A DNA stretch of 64,000 nt. It comes from Planococcus circulans (lineage in GTDB: Bacteria; Bacillota; Bacilli; Bacillales_A; Planococcaceae). The notes below the pieces were generated by a model. The model saw nothing but the letters and a program-made list of their open reading frames with translations. It was not told the origin of the DNA and did no database searches. Shown here piece by piece: positions 1-8,830 of the stretch. The stretch is from the NCBI RefSeq assembly GCF_020023385.1, contig NZ_JAIQCL010000001.1:310001-374000 (forward strand), written 5' to 3'. How positions within the stretch are numbered: position 1 is the first letter of the stretch; each line of letters starts with the position of its first letter. Made by a program: the position numbers and the translations under genes.

Positions 1-412
1 AGGCTTCTTTGCCAAGCCCGGAATCCATGAACAGATCCGTAATGTCCTTCAGCCGGCAATTTTGCTTATTCAGCAGATAGGCACTTTCTCCACTGCGAAA
101 AACCCTTCTCGTTACGCTGACTTCGCTGTAATCGAGAGGGACGCGGCCATCTGTATTGTCTAAAATTAACGTAACTTCCGCAAAGTTCAACGGTTTGCGG
201 GAATCGCTGCCGGCAAAAATAACATCTTCCATTTTAGCGCCGCGCAGTGACTTTGCTGATTGTTCTCCGAGCACCCAACGGATGGCATCGGTGACATTGC
301 TCTTGCCGCTGCCATTTGGTCCGACGACGGCTGTGACTCCGGGCACAAAATCAATGCCGATTCGATCAGCAAATGATTTGAACCCCATGACTTCCAATCT
401 TTTCAAAAACAT
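1..412 (-). CDS. smc: Chromosome segregation ATPase SMC, N-terminal part only
   Basis: Partial gene: the reading frame from the ATG at 412 is open to the left edge, giving about 137 residues. They match the SMC head: a start like [16 protein letters not shown], then a Walker A loop GPNGSGKSN near residues 32-40, followed by [18 protein letters not shown] with ScpA/ScpB condenses and organises the chromosome. It starts 2 bases after the rnc stop, as in B. subtilis, where rnc, smc and ftsY are neighbours. The coiled coil, hinge and C-terminal head lie outside the window. Confidence 0.95.
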   Translation of the reverse strand, partial: MFLKRLEVMGFKSFADRIGIDFVPGVTAVVGPNGSGKSNVTDAIRWVLGEQSAKSLRGAKMEDVIFAGSDSRKPLNFAEVTLILDNTDGRVPLDYSEVSVTRRVFRSGESAYLLNKQNCRLKDITDLFMDSGLGKEA

Positions 413-414
413 TG

Positions 415-1170
415 TTACTCCTCCGCCGCTTCCTGCAATTTACGGATCGCCAGCTGCGCTGCCTGCTGTTCCGCCTCTTTTTTCGACCGGCCATTGCCGA
501 CTCCGAGTTCCTGCTCTGCAAGAGAAACACGCGTCACAAATACACGGCTATGGGCAGGTCCGATTTCATCAATGATTTCATAATTCAATACTCCTGTATT
601 TTTCTGCTGAACCAATTCCTGCAATTGGCTCTTATAATCCATCACATGCGAAAAAGCACCGATTTCCACTTTTGGGAACAAAACCATTTCCAAAAATGCG
701 ACAACAGGTTCCAATCCTTGGTCTAGGTAAAGTGCGCCGATATACGACTCAAAAACATCAGCCAGCAACGCTGGACGTGTTCTGCCGCCAGTCAACTCTT
801 CCCCTTTGCCCAGAAGGATGTATTTGCCGAAACCAAGTTCGTTGGCAAATAAAACCAGTGAAGGTTCACACACGATCGCTGCACGCAGCTTCGTCAATTC
901 CCCTTCGCTCATGTCTGGATATTTCATATACAGGTAATGCGAAACGGATAATTCCAATACCGCATCCCCCAGAAATTCCAAACGCTCATTGTCGGTGAAT
1001 TGTTTTCTTCGATGCTCATTCACATAAGATGAATGCGTGAAAGCTTGATACAACAATGCAGGCTTGTTGAATGAAACATTCAACTCTTTTTGCAATTGTT
1101 CAAATGCCGCTTTGGCGCTTTCTTTTATGACGCCGGGTTTCTGGTGATTTGCTTTTTTATTCATTGCCAT
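415..1170 (-). CDS. rnc: Ribonuclease III
   Basis: Double-strand-specific endoribonuclease for rRNA precursors and structured RNAs. The 251 residues hold the family signature NERLEFLGD (about 61-69), the second acidic pair D138/E141 in the [15 protein letters not shown] helix, and a C-terminal dsRNA-binding domain from about residue 175 with a [14 protein letters not shown] helix. Length is typical. The start at 1170 follows a GGAAGG ribosome site. It has its own promoter just upstream (TTGCAC, 17 bp, TAAAAT) after the acpP terminator, so it can be expressed independently of the fab genes. Confidence 0.97.
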   Translation of the reverse strand: MAMNKKANHQKPGVIKESAKAAFEQLQKELNVSFNKPALLYQAFTHSSYVNEHRRKQFTDNERLEFLGDAVLELSVSHYLYMKYPDMSEGELTKLRAAIVCEPSLVLFANELGFGKYILLGKGEELTGGRTRPALLADVFESYIGALYLDQGLEPVVAFLEMVLFPKVEIGAFSHVMDYKSQLQELVQQKNTGVLNYEIIDEIGPAHSRVFVTRVSLAEQELGVGNGRSKKEAEQQAAQLAIRKLQEAAEE

Positions 1171-1203
1171 TTTTTATCTGCCTTCCTTTGTGTACTTCCG
1201 TCA

Positions 1204-1232
1204 ATTTTACCTTTTTTTCAGCTATTGTGCAA
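1204..1232 (-). promoter_or_regulatory. Promoter of rnc
   Basis: On the minus strand: -35 TTGCAC (1232-1227), 17 bp spacer, -10 TAAAAT (1209-1204), about 30 bases before the rnc start. The -35 hexamer sits in the T-tract of the acpP terminator. Inferred from sequence match only. Confidence 0.6.
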
Positions 1233-1282
1233 AAAGAGAATTGACGCACAACTGCTTAGTATAACAGCAATTGTGCGTCAAT
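1231..1282 (-). terminator. Terminator after acpP
   Basis: A perfect 12-bp stem: arms at 1240-1251 and 1271-1282 (ATTGACGCACAA and its complement), followed on the minus strand by TCTCTTTTTG. It lies between acpP and rnc and should end the fapR-acpP transcript at least partly. Confidence 0.7.
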
Positions 1283-1340
1283 GGTTGTTTAAGTATTTGC
1301 GTGCGGCAGAAGGATCTATTGATCGTTTCTGCTTTTTTTG

Positions 1341-1463
1341 GTGTCCAGCTTCAGCGATCAGACCCTCGGGGTCATAAGTCACGTCGACTATGCGGCAAAA
1401 ACACGCCGCTTCGTCGACGCGCCTTATGCCTGTCGGGTCTTAACGATCGCTTCGGCTTTTCTT
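1341..1463. repeat. Intergenic palindromic repeat element (about 120 bp)
   Basis: An imperfect inverted repeat across its whole length. The left part (1346-1388: CAGCTTCAGCGATCAGAC..., CCTCGGGGTCATAAG) mirrors the right part (1413-1460: ...CTTATGCCTGTCGGGTCTTAA, CGATCGCTTCGGCTTTT). The centre carries paired GTCGAC sites (1383-1388, 1413-1418) and a GCGGC/GCCGC tip. The right edge ends 3 bases from the acpP stop. From memory, elements with the words 'cctcggggtcataag' and 'cctgtcgggtctt' are scattered in intergenic regions of Planococcaceae and relatives. Only one copy is seen here. It may act as a 3' RNA hairpin for acpP. Confidence 0.7.
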
Positions 1464-1466
1464 TGC

Positions 1467-1712
1467 TTATGCTTGCTTCTTCTCGATATACGTTACTGCG
1501 TCGCCTACTGTAGCCATGTTCTCAGCGTCTTCGTCAGAAATTTCCATATCGAATTCATCTTCAAGTTCCATAACCAATTCCACTACGTCCAATGAATCTG
1601 CACCTAGGTCACCGGTAAATGAAGCTTCAAGTTTCACTTCGCTCTCTTCTACACCTAGACGATCCACGATTACTTTAGTTACTCTCTCTAATACTGTTGA
1701 CAATGTCGTCAC
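1467..1712 (-). CDS. acpP: Acyl carrier protein
   Basis: Carries growing acyl chains on a phosphopantetheine arm during fatty acid synthesis. The 81 residues are very acidic, and the ADSLD motif places the attachment serine at residue 40. Length and sequence ([14 protein letters not shown]) are typical. It is the last gene of the fapR-plsX-fabD-fabG-acpP operon, 31 bases after fabG, with a GGGGAGGTGAC ribosome site. A palindromic repeat and a terminator follow. High expression is expected of this family. Confidence 0.98.
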   Translation of the reverse strand: MTTLSTVLERVTKVIVDRLGVEESEVKLEASFTGDLGADSLDVVELVMELEDEFDMEISDEDAENMATVGDAVTYIEKKQA

Positions 1713-1743
1713 CTCCCCTCAAATCAGTATACAAAAAACTTTC

Positions 1744-2490
1744 TTACATGACCATGCCGCCATCCAGATGGAGTGTTTGGCCGGTCATATAGGACGCATC
1801 GTCAGAAGCCAGGAAGAGCGCTGCTTTTGCAACATCTTCAGGAGCTCCGAAACGACCCAATGGAATTTGACCCAGCATAGCTTTTTGGACTTCTTCAGTC
1901 AACTGGTCCGTCATATCCGTTGTAATGAATCCAGGCGCTACAGCATTTGCCGTAATGCCCCGAGTCGCCAATTCGCGTGCTGTGGTCTTGGTCAAACCGA
2001 TGACCCCGGCTTTAGACGCGACGTAGTTTGCCTGCCCTGCATTGCCCATGACGCCTACGATGGATGCGATGTTGATGATCCGTCCTGCGCGTTGTTTCAT
2101 CATTTGGCGCGTTACTGCTTTTGTACAGACAAAAACGCCTTTTAAGTTGGTATTGATGACATCGTCCCATTCATCGTCTTTCATCCGCATCATGAGATTA
2201 TCACGGGTGATTCCGGCGTTATTCACCAAAATATCTACTGATCCGAAAGCCTTCATTGTTTCATCGACCATCGCTTTGACCGATTCCGAGTCCGAGACAT
2301 TGGCTTTGACCGCAATCGCTTCTCCGCCATTTGCTTGAATTTCGGCAACAACTGCCTCTGCTTTTTCCTGGCTGCCGCTGTAATTGACGACCACTTTGGC
2401 GCCGTCAGCTGCAAATTTACGGGCGATTTCCGCTCCGATTCCGCGTGATGCTCCTGTAATGATGGCTGTTTTCCCTGCCAGTTTACTCAT
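1744..2490 (-). CDS. fabG: 3-oxoacyl-ACP reductase FabG
   Basis: NADPH-dependent reductase for the second step of each fatty acid elongation cycle. It is a 248-residue short-chain dehydrogenase with cofactor motif TGASRGIG (12-19), NNAG (90-93), catalytic N114, S143, Y156 and K160, and the FabG-typical C-terminus [12 protein letters not shown]. It overlaps the end of fabD by 4 bases (ATGA), so translation is probably coupled. Its place between fabD and acpP supports FabG over other family members. Confidence 0.97.
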   Translation of the reverse strand: MSKLAGKTAIITGASRGIGAEIARKFAADGAKVVVNYSGSQEKAEAVVAEIQANGGEAIAVKANVSDSESVKAMVDETMKAFGSVDILVNNAGITRDNLMMRMKDDEWDDVINTNLKGVFVCTKAVTRQMMKQRAGRIINIASIVGVMGNAGQANYVASKAGVIGLTKTTARELATRGITANAVAPGFITTDMTDQLTEEVQKAMLGQIPLGRFGAPEDVAKAALFLASDDASYMTGQTLHLDGGMVM

Positions 2491-3425
2491 TTCGCCAACT
2501 CCTCTACCGCTTTTTCGAATGACTCCAAATCATAGACCGGCAAAGTTTTCACTGAGCGATCAATTTTTTTCACCAGGCCGCTCAATACTTTCCCCGGACC
2601 GATTTCAATGAATACCGTGACACCAAGATCGATCATTTCACGGACAGACTGTTCCCACAGTACCGGTGAATACAATTGTCGAACAAGAAGATCCTGGATT
2701 TGAGTGGCGTTGGTTTCCGCTTTTGCGGTGACATTCGAGACCACCGGCACTTTCGCATCCAACAGAAACGAATTACTTAATTCTTTCGCTAAATCCTGAG
2801 ACGCTGAACGCATCAATTCAGAATGGAATGGTCCGCTGACATCAAGTGGAATTGCCCGTTTAGCACCGCGCTCTTTGGCAACCAGACAGGCTTGCTCCAC
2901 GCCGGCTTTTGTTCCGGAAATGACGATTTGCCCCGGACAGTTTAGATTGGCCAACTGAACGACACCCGTCGTGTTCGTCACTTCGTTCGTCACTTTCTCC
3001 AGCTCATCACTTTCCATTCCCAAAATGGCTGCCATCGTTCCTTCTCCAGCCGGAAAAGCGGTATTCATGAACAAACCGCGTTTATGTACAATATTGACCG
3101 CCATCGGAAATTCCATCACATTTGAAGTCACTAATGCGCTGTACTCACCAAGGCTGTGTCCAGCTGTATAATCGGGTCTGATGCCCGCGCGGATCAGCCG
3201 TTCCGTAATCATTGAACTGACGGTCAACAAAGCCGGTTGGGCATGATATGTCAGTGTCAATTCTTCCTGTGGCCCTTCAAGCATCAGCTTGGACAATTTA
3301 AGATCAAGCGCCTGATCTGCACTTTCGAAAAAATTGCGGCTCGTATCATCCGCCAAAAAGCTTTCGCCCATTCCGACTGTCTGCGATCCTTGTCCGGGAT
3401 ATATAAATGCAATTTTAGTCTTCAT
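2487..3425 (-). CDS. fabD: Malonyl-CoA:ACP transacylase FabD
   Basis: Loads malonyl groups onto acyl carrier protein for chain extension. The 312 residues include the GQGSQ loop (11-15), the nucleophile S91 in GHSLGEYSA and the catalytic H201 in SGPFHSELM. Length is normal. It overlaps plsX by 11 bases upstream and fabG by 4 bases downstream, indicating a tightly coupled operon under FapR. Confidence 0.97.
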   Translation of the reverse strand: MKTKIAFIYPGQGSQTVGMGESFLADDTSRNFFESADQALDLKLSKLMLEGPQEELTLTYHAQPALLTVSSMITERLIRAGIRPDYTAGHSLGEYSALVTSNVMEFPMAVNIVHKRGLFMNTAFPAGEGTMAAILGMESDELEKVTNEVTNTTGVVQLANLNCPGQIVISGTKAGVEQACLVAKERGAKRAIPLDVSGPFHSELMRSASQDLAKELSNSFLLDAKVPVVSNVTAKAETNATQIQDLLVRQLYSPVLWEQSVREMIDLGVTVFIEIGPGKVLSGLVKKIDRSVKTLPVYDLESFEKAVEELAK

Positions 3426-4413
3426 GTAATGTCTCCTTTTTCAACGTACTGTAGATTGTGCCCGTTACATCGAACTCCACCATTGTGCGTGTTTGGCGTA
3501 TGGCATTATATAAGGCCGTAGCATTTGACGAACCATGTGCTTTAATAACAGGCGCCTTCAAGCCGAATAGTCCTGCGCCGCCATATTCGCTGTAATCCAG
3601 CATGCCTTTGAGGCCTTTCATATCATCTTTGACCAAAAAAGCTGCCACTTTGGTTTTGGCCGAGCTCATAAAGACGCCTTTGATCATTGCGAAGACATTC
3701 ATTGCCGTGCCCTCAATCGTCTTCAACACCATATTTCCGGTAAAGCCGTCAGTGACCACCACATCAGCCACACCGTTGAGCAAATCACGCGATTCCACGT
3801 TGCCGATAAAATTAACCGGCGCTTCTTTCAATAAAGGAAAAGCAGCTTTCGTCAAATCATTGCCTTTTTTCTCTTCTGTTCCGATATTCAGTAAACCGAC
3901 TGTCGGATTTTGTATGCCGCGGACTTTCTCAGCATAGATGCTTCCCATGACGGCATATTGCACGAGATGTTCCGGCCGTGCTTCTGCATTGGCGCCCATA
4001 TCCAGCATGACGAATCCTGTTCCGTCGATGGTCGGCAATGTTGGAGCAAGTGCCGGCCGGTCCACGCCTTCAATGCGGCCTACGATGAACAGACCTGCTG
4101 ACATAAGCGCTCCTGTGTTGCCTGCAGAAACACAGGCATCTGCTTGGCCATCTTTTACCGACTGTGCCATACGAACCATGGAAGCGTCTTTTTTCCGTTT
4201 CACTGAACGGACAGGATCATCTTCTGATTCAATCACTTCTTCACAATGGACGATTGTCAGGCGTTCATGTTCCTTCAGGAATTCCTGCATCTTCTCCTGA
4301 TGGCCAAAAAGTTGGATTTCGATATCTGAAAACTCATCCAACGCTTTATAGACCCCTGCGATAATTTCTTTTGGGGCGTTGTCTCCACCCATTGCATCTA
4401 CAGCAATTTTCAT
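3415..4413 (-). CDS. plsX: Phosphate acyltransferase PlsX
   Basis: Makes acyl-phosphate from acyl-ACP, the donor for PlsY in phosphatidic acid synthesis; it works at the inner face of the membrane. The 332 residues start with [13 protein letters not shown] and contain [25 protein letters not shown] and VVTDGFTGN, all standard for PlsX. It overlaps the fapR stop by 4 bases. It is the first enzyme gene after the regulator, as in B. subtilis. Confidence 0.97.
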   Translation of the reverse strand: MKIAVDAMGGDNAPKEIIAGVYKALDEFSDIEIQLFGHQEKMQEFLKEHERLTIVHCEEVIESEDDPVRSVKRKKDASMVRMAQSVKDGQADACVSAGNTGALMSAGLFIVGRIEGVDRPALAPTLPTIDGTGFVMLDMGANAEARPEHLVQYAVMGSIYAEKVRGIQNPTVGLLNIGTEEKKGNDLTKAAFPLLKEAPVNFIGNVESRDLLNGVADVVVTDGFTGNMVLKTIEGTAMNVFAMIKGVFMSSAKTKVAAFLVKDDMKGLKGMLDYSEYGGAGLFGLKAPVIKAHGSSNATALYNAIRQTRTMVEFDVTGTIYSTLKKETLHED

Positions 4414-4994
4414 TTTTCGTCACCTTCACTTTGCTCAGTCATTCGATACATTTCAAATGTGCCGATAAAAACCGTCTGTTGTTCGACAGAAGATACCACT
4501 TTCACAAACGCCCTGTTTTTTTCAGGCTGGCTCTCGATCACTTCCGCTTTTGCAACAACACGCTGTCCTGCTGTTACCGGACGCAGAAACTGCAGCTCCG
4601 ATTTCACGGTAAGTGCTAGCTCCTCATTCATCACCGCTACTGCCAAAGAATTGGCTTGTGCAAATAAATGATGGCCTCTGGCAATCTGATTGCGCTGAAA
4701 AACATGCTCCGGTTTTACATCGAAAATTGAAATCGCTTTGTTATCCAGTTCAATATCGATAATCTCTCCGATCACTTCATCGATCGGCAAAGATTTTACT
4801 TCATTTTCAAATGTCTTCACGGCTACGTGTTTGATGCGTTCCCGCAATTCCGGAATGGCAAGCTCCATCCGATCTAAGCGGATCGTCTGAACACTGACAT
4901 CAAATTCCACTGACAGTTCTTCATCCGTCACAAATGGATTATCTTTTATAGAGTCTTTCAACGCCTGTTGCCGTTGTTTTTTAGGTCTTCTCAC
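4410..4994 (-). CDS. fapR: Fatty acid and phospholipid synthesis repressor FapR
   Basis: Represses lipid synthesis genes and is released by malonyl-CoA. It has an N-terminal DeoR-type helix-turn-helix ([20 protein letters not shown]) and a C-terminal hot-dog thioesterase-like ligand domain with [21 protein letters not shown] chose the GTG at 4994 ([10 protein letters not shown], 194 residues). It has a GGCGGTGA ribosome site 5 bases away and matches the start of B. subtilis FapR. A longer frame from 5018 would begin inside the operator. The gene controls itself through the site at 5012-5028 and heads the plsX-fab operon. Confidence 0.95.
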   Translation of the reverse strand: MRRPKKQRQQALKDSIKDNPFVTDEELSVEFDVSVQTIRLDRMELAIPELRERIKHVAVKTFENEVKSLPIDEVIGEIIDIELDNKAISIFDVKPEHVFQRNQIARGHHLFAQANSLAVAVMNEELALTVKSELQFLRPVTAGQRVVAKAEVIESQPEKNRAFVKVVSSVEQQTVFIGTFEMYRMTEQSEGDEK

Positions 4995-5011
4995 TATGTC
5001 ACCGCCCGCTA

Positions 5012-5028
5012 TTAGCACTTGGTACTAA
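5012..5028 (-). promoter_or_regulatory. FapR operator
   Basis: Minus strand reads TTAGTACCAAGTGCTAA, a 17-bp near-palindrome with TTAG/CTAA ends as in known FapR sites. It lies 4 bases downstream of the -10 box, so it covers the transcription start. Autoregulation of the operon follows from this placement. Confidence 0.85.
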
Positions 5029-5032
5029 CATC

Positions 5033-5061
5033 AGTATATAAATAACAAAAAAAGAATGCAA
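5033..5061 (-). promoter_or_regulatory. Promoter of the fapR-plsX-fab operon
   Basis: Minus strand: -35 TTGCAT (5061-5056), 17 bp spacer of mostly T, -10 TATACT (5038-5033). The -35 and spacer are the same bases as the right arm and T-tract of the recG terminator. Confidence 0.8.
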
Positions 5062-5082
5062 GGAAAATCATGGTCCCTGCAT
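5047..5082 (-). terminator. Terminator after recG
   Basis: Minus-strand stem ATGCAGGGA (5082-5074) pairs with TCCTTGCAT (5064-5056), one G-T pair, followed by a run of T (5054-5048). It begins 2 bases after the recG stop and overlaps the fapR promoter. Confidence 0.8.
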
Positions 5083-5084
5083 CC

Positions 5085-7136
5085 TTAATCCAATCTGCCA
5101 CCGGACAATACACCTGATTGCTCTATTTGCTGCCGCAGACAACGCATGTCTTCAGCATGCCAGAATTCTTCGCTGCCGATCAATTTTTCAGCGTCTTTCC
5201 TGGCTGTTTCAAGCGCCCGGTAATCATGGACCAAATCAGCCATTTTAAATTCCGGGATCCCACTTTGCTTACGGCCGAAAAAGTCACCCGGGCCTCTCAG
5301 CTGCAGATCTTTCTCCGCCAGCACGAAACCGTCATTGGTTTCGGTCATGGTGGTCATCCGCTCTTTTCCAATTTCTGTTTTCGGATCCGCCAGCAGGACA
5401 CAATAGGACTGTTCGCTGCCCCGTCCGACACGCCCCCGCAACTGATGCAACTGGGACAAGCCAAAACGCTCAGCATCATAGATCAGCATAAACGAAGCAT
5501 TCGGCACGTTGACGCCGACCTCTACAACCGTCGTTGACACCAATACATCGATTTTGCCTTCTGTGAACTCACGCATCGTCTGTTCTTTTTCATCTGAATG
5601 CAGGCGGCCATGCATCAAACCGACACTAAACCGATCCTTGAAATACATCGCCAGCTGCTGGTATAGGTCCACGGCGTTCTGATAATCGAGTTTATCCGAT
5701 TCTTCAATCAGCGGACAAATGACGTAAGCTTGCCGTCCAGCCGACAACTCTTTTTCCATCCGGCCGACAATTTTGCCGAACATGTCTTTTTTCATCCAGT
5801 AGGTTTCAATTTCTTTTCGGCCAACCGGCATCTCGTCGATGACCGACACGTCCATTTCTCCGAAAGCAGAAATCGCCAAGGTCCGTGGAATCGGTGTCGC
5901 CGTCATAAACAGCACGTCGGGATTATAGCCCTTGTCTTTCAGCACACGCCGCTGATCCACCCCAAAACGATGCTGCTCGTCCGTAATGACGAGCCCCAGT
6001 TTATGGAACTGCACTTCGGGCTGGATCAACGCATGGGTGCCGATCAACAGATCAATTTCTCCAGCAGCCAACTGCTGGAGGATCAATTGTCGCTTTTTGC
6101 CTTTGACCGAACCGGTCAACAGCGCGATATTCAAGGAAAACGGCCGGAACCACTGCTCCAATGTATTGGCATGCTGTTCAGCCAGTATTTCAGTCGGCGC
6201 CATTAAGGCGCCCTGAAGTCCCGCGGTATGGGCTGCATATAACGCAATTGCCGCAACCACCGTTTTACCGGAACCCACATCCCCTTGCAGCAAACGGTTC
6301 ATGCGGAACGGCTCTTTCATGTCTTTACAGATTTCATTGACCACCCGTTTTTGCGCCGCCGTCAAATCGAAAGGCAGATCTTCAATGAAAGCCTTCAAGC
6401 GATCCAGGTCATAGTCGATGAAAGAGCCGCCTTCTTCCTCACGGTTCTTTTTGCGCAGCGCCTGCATCTTCAACTGAAACACCAACAATTCTTCGTAGAC
6501 AAAACGCCGGCGTGCTTGTTTGACCGCTTCGCCGTCTGGTGGAAAGTGAACCCATTCCAAGGCATCTTGAATCGGAGCCAGTTGATAGGCTTCAACAAAA
6601 CTGTTCGGCAGGCAGTCTTCCATATCTTCTTTCGCCAGATCAAGTGCCTGCCGCATCAGTTTGCGGAAGGTTTTTTGATGGATGCTGCCTTTCAGGCTGT
6701 AGACGGGTTCAAAATCCGCTCCATCGGTCCGCGGACCGATGGAATGGCTCGATACGGTAATCACCTGACGGCCGCGGTCCCATTTTCCGGTTAAGGTGAT
6801 GATTTCACCCAAATGCAATTTGGCTTTTACATAGGGCTGGTTGAAGAAGATCGCTTTGATCAGATGGCGGCCTACCAATACGCGAACTTGAGTTCGGGAT
6901 TTTTTCTTGCCTAAAAAAAGGACGGAAGGCTCGCTTTCAACCCTTCCCTCCACGGTAACGCGTTCATTATGAGGCGTGTCCGCCAAATCTTTCAGTTGAA
7001 AGTCTTCATGGCGATACGGAAATGTCATGATCAAGTCATGGATGGTTTCGATTTTCATTTCCTGCAAGGTTTCTGCGGCTTGCTTGCCTACCCCTTTTAA
7101 TGTGGCGACAGAATCTCTACTGCCCACTTCCGACAA
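5085..7136 (-). CDS. recG: ATP-dependent DNA helicase RecG
   Basis: Branch-migration helicase that remodels stalled forks and Holliday junctions. An N-terminal helix-hairpin-helix and wedge (TLKGVGKQAAETL, FPYRHEDF) are followed by Walker A GDVGSGKT, a DEQH box in ITDEQHRFGV, and C-terminal helicase motifs QLRGRVGRG and DLQLRGPGDFFG. The start is uncertain. The longest frame begins at 7190 and overlaps sdaAA by 74 bases. A TTG at 7136 (GGGGG 5 bases upstream) or a GTG at 7127 gives the usual length of about 680 residues. I list 7136. It overlaps the sdaAA 3' end, so coupling to the sda genes is likely. Confidence 0.93.
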   Translation of the reverse strand: MSEVGSRDSVATLKGVGKQAAETLQEMKIETIHDLIMTFPYRHEDFQLKDLADTPHNERVTVEGRVESEPSVLFLGKKKSRTQVRVLVGRHLIKAIFFNQPYVKAKLHLGEIITLTGKWDRGRQVITVSSHSIGPRTDGADFEPVYSLKGSIHQKTFRKLMRQALDLAKEDMEDCLPNSFVEAYQLAPIQDALEWVHFPPDGEAVKQARRRFVYEELLVFQLKMQALRKKNREEEGGSFIDYDLDRLKAFIEDLPFDLTAAQKRVVNEICKDMKEPFRMNRLLQGDVGSGKTVVAAIALYAAHTAGLQGALMAPTEILAEQHANTLEQWFRPFSLNIALLTGSVKGKKRQLILQQLAAGEIDLLIGTHALIQPEVQFHKLGLVITDEQHRFGVDQRRVLKDKGYNPDVLFMTATPIPRTLAISAFGEMDVSVIDEMPVGRKEIETYWMKKDMFGKIVGRMEKELSAGRQAYVICPLIEESDKLDYQNAVDLYQQLAMYFKDRFSVGLMHGRLHSDEKEQTMREFTEGKIDVLVSTTVVEVGVNVPNASFMLIYDAERFGLSQLHQLRGRVGRGSEQSYCVLLADPKTEIGKERMTTMTETNDGFVLAEKDLQLRGPGDFFGRKQSGIPEFKMADLVHDYRALETARKDAEKLIGSEEFWHAEDMRCLRQQIEQSGVLSGGRLD

Positions 7137-8016
7137 CTGCTCCCCCGAAAATTTTGGACTCGAGCCATTTTCCGGTAGGAGTTGCGGCAAGTCCGCCTTT
7201 TGCGGTTTCCCTTAACGCACTCGGCATGGATTGGCCGATTTCAAACATCGCACCGATGACTTCATCACACGGGATGCGGCTGGTGACACCGGCTAACGCC
7301 ATATCCGCAGCCACTACTGCATTGGCTGCTCCCATCGCATTGCGCTTCACACATGGCACTTCCACTAATCCCGCCACTGGATCGCAGACCAGGCCAAGCA
7401 TATTTTTCATCGTAATTGCAAATGCTTCCGAACTTTGCTGCGGTGTGCCGCCGGCCATCTCAATAATAGCTGCTGACGCCATTCCTGCAGCAGAACCCAC
7501 TTCTGCCTGGCAACCGCCGGCAGCTCCTGAAATCGATGCGTTATTTGCCACAACGAATCCGAAAGCTCCTGCCGTGAATAGATAACGGATCATTTGCTCT
7601 CTTGTCGGGTTCAATTTATTCTGTACAGCAAATAATGTGCCTGGCACAACTCCCGCAGATCCTGCTGTCGGTGTCGCACAGATGGTGCCCATTGCTGCGT
7701 TGACTTCATTGGTCGCCACCGCTTTGCTGACTGCGTCAATCAACAGATCTCCGGACAGTGTATTGCCTTTTTCACGATAAGCCTGCAACAGCACGGCATC
7801 GCCGCCTGTCAGACCGGAAACTGAATGTACACCTTTCAGCCCTTTTTCCACAGCCTCTTCCATGACCGTCAAATTCCGGTCCATCTGAATCATGATATCT
7901 TCACGCGAACGGTCCGTCATGAGCATTTCCTGCTCTATCATGATTTCTGAAATCAGCTTCTGCTCTTTTTCAGCCCGTTCAACCAATTCTCTAACATTAC
8001 GGAATAAAGCTTCCAT
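7117..8016 (-). CDS. sdaAA: L-serine dehydratase, iron-sulfur alpha subunit
   Basis: With SdaAB it converts L-serine to pyruvate and ammonia, using a 4Fe-4S cluster. The 299 residues show the conserved cysteines in TICATPTAGSAG, GGCQAEVGSA, LVCDPVAG and VPCVKRN. Size fits the separate alpha subunit of Bacillales rather than the fused enterobacterial form. It lies 17 bases after sdaAB and overlaps the likely recG start. The frame and motifs are intact. Confidence 0.96.
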   Translation of the reverse strand: MEALFRNVRELVERAEKEQKLISEIMIEQEMLMTDRSREDIMIQMDRNLTVMEEAVEKGLKGVHSVSGLTGGDAVLLQAYREKGNTLSGDLLIDAVSKAVATNEVNAAMGTICATPTAGSAGVVPGTLFAVQNKLNPTREQMIRYLFTAGAFGFVVANNASISGAAGGCQAEVGSAAGMASAAIIEMAGGTPQQSSEAFAITMKNMLGLVCDPVAGLVEVPCVKRNAMGAANAVVAADMALAGVTSRIPCDEVIGAMFEIGQSMPSALRETAKGGLAATPTGKWLESKIFGGAVVGSGQ

Positions 8017-8033
8017 TGTTATAACCCTCCAAT

Positions 8034-8696
8034 TTAATCGGCGATTCTTGTCACCTGCGTGATATTCGGAAGTTCCGTCAATTCATCCATCACTTCTTTA
8101 TCCACGTTTTGGTCCACTTCGATGACCATCAGCGCCATATGCCCTTTTTCTTTACGGGACACTTCCATATGCCCGATATTGATGTCATATTTGTATAGGC
8201 AGTTCGCGACATTCGCGATGCAGCCTGAACGGTCTTCATGAACAACAAGAATGGCCGGGTGATTACCCGATAAACGAAGCGGGAAACCATTCAACTCTGT
8301 AATTTCGATTTTTCCGCCGCCAATTGAAATGCCCATCATCGACATCTCGGATTCTTGGTCCCCAATGACGATGCGCGCTGTGTTCGGATGGTCGACATGT
8401 CCCGTTTCAGGAATGAATTCATAGGACATACCTGCTTTTTGCGCTTCCTCAAACGAGGTTTTGATGCGCTCATCAAAGGTATCGTAATCTAATAAGCCTC
8501 CAATGATGGCGACATCCGTGCTATGCCCTTTATAAGTCTCCGCGAATGAACCATAAAGATGTACTCTTGCCCATTCCGGCTGTCTACCAAATAAATCCCT
8601 CGCTACTCTTCCGATGCGGGCTGCTCCCGCAGTATGCGAAGAAGATGGTCCGATCATGACTGGACCGATTATATCAAAAACAGATTTGAACTTCAT
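8034..8696 (-). CDS. sdaAB: L-serine dehydratase, iron-sulfur beta subunit
   Basis: Partner of SdaAA. The 220 residues begin with the serine-binding loop IGPVMIGPSSSHTAGAARIG and end with an ACT domain (about 148-220, LVVHEDRSGCIANVANCL), a regulatory amino-acid-binding fold. It is the first gene of the sdaAB-sdaAA-recG group. A promoter candidate lies about 40 bases upstream (8733-8761), and the fakA terminator separates it from the upstream genes. Confidence 0.96.
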   Translation of the reverse strand: MKFKSVFDIIGPVMIGPSSSHTAGAARIGRVARDLFGRQPEWARVHLYGSFAETYKGHSTDVAIIGGLLDYDTFDERIKTSFEEAQKAGMSYEFIPETGHVDHPNTARIVIGDQESEMSMMGISIGGGKIEITELNGFPLRLSGNHPAILVVHEDRSGCIANVANCLYKYDINIGHMEVSRKEKGHMALMVIEVDQNVDKEVMDELTELPNITQVTRIAD

Positions 8697-8732
8697 GGCT
8701 CAAACCCCTCACTTTCGGTTACGTATACCAAT

Positions 8733-8761
8733 AGTTTACATGATTTCGGCATATTAAACAA
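8733..8761 (-). promoter_or_regulatory. Candidate promoter of sdaAB
   Basis: Minus strand: TTGTTT (8761-8756), 17 bp, TAAACT (8738-8733). It starts right at the end of the T-tract of the fakA terminator. A moderate match only. Confidence 0.45.
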
Positions 8762-8791
8762 AAATAAAAAAGCGCATACATTCGTATGCGC
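8760..8791 (-). terminator. Terminator after fakA
   Basis: A perfect 8-bp stem GCGCATAC/GTATGCGC (arms 8784-8791 and 8772-8779) with a 4-base loop, followed on the minus strand by TTTTTTATTTT. Confidence 0.85.
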
Positions 8792-8830
8792 CTCAACTTT
8801 AATTTCAGACTATTCATTTGAGCATAAAAA

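Noticed and set aside
4995..5018. FapR translation start at 5018
   Set aside because: That GTG lies inside the FapR operator, very near the transcription start, without a ribosome site; the GTG at 4994 has both.
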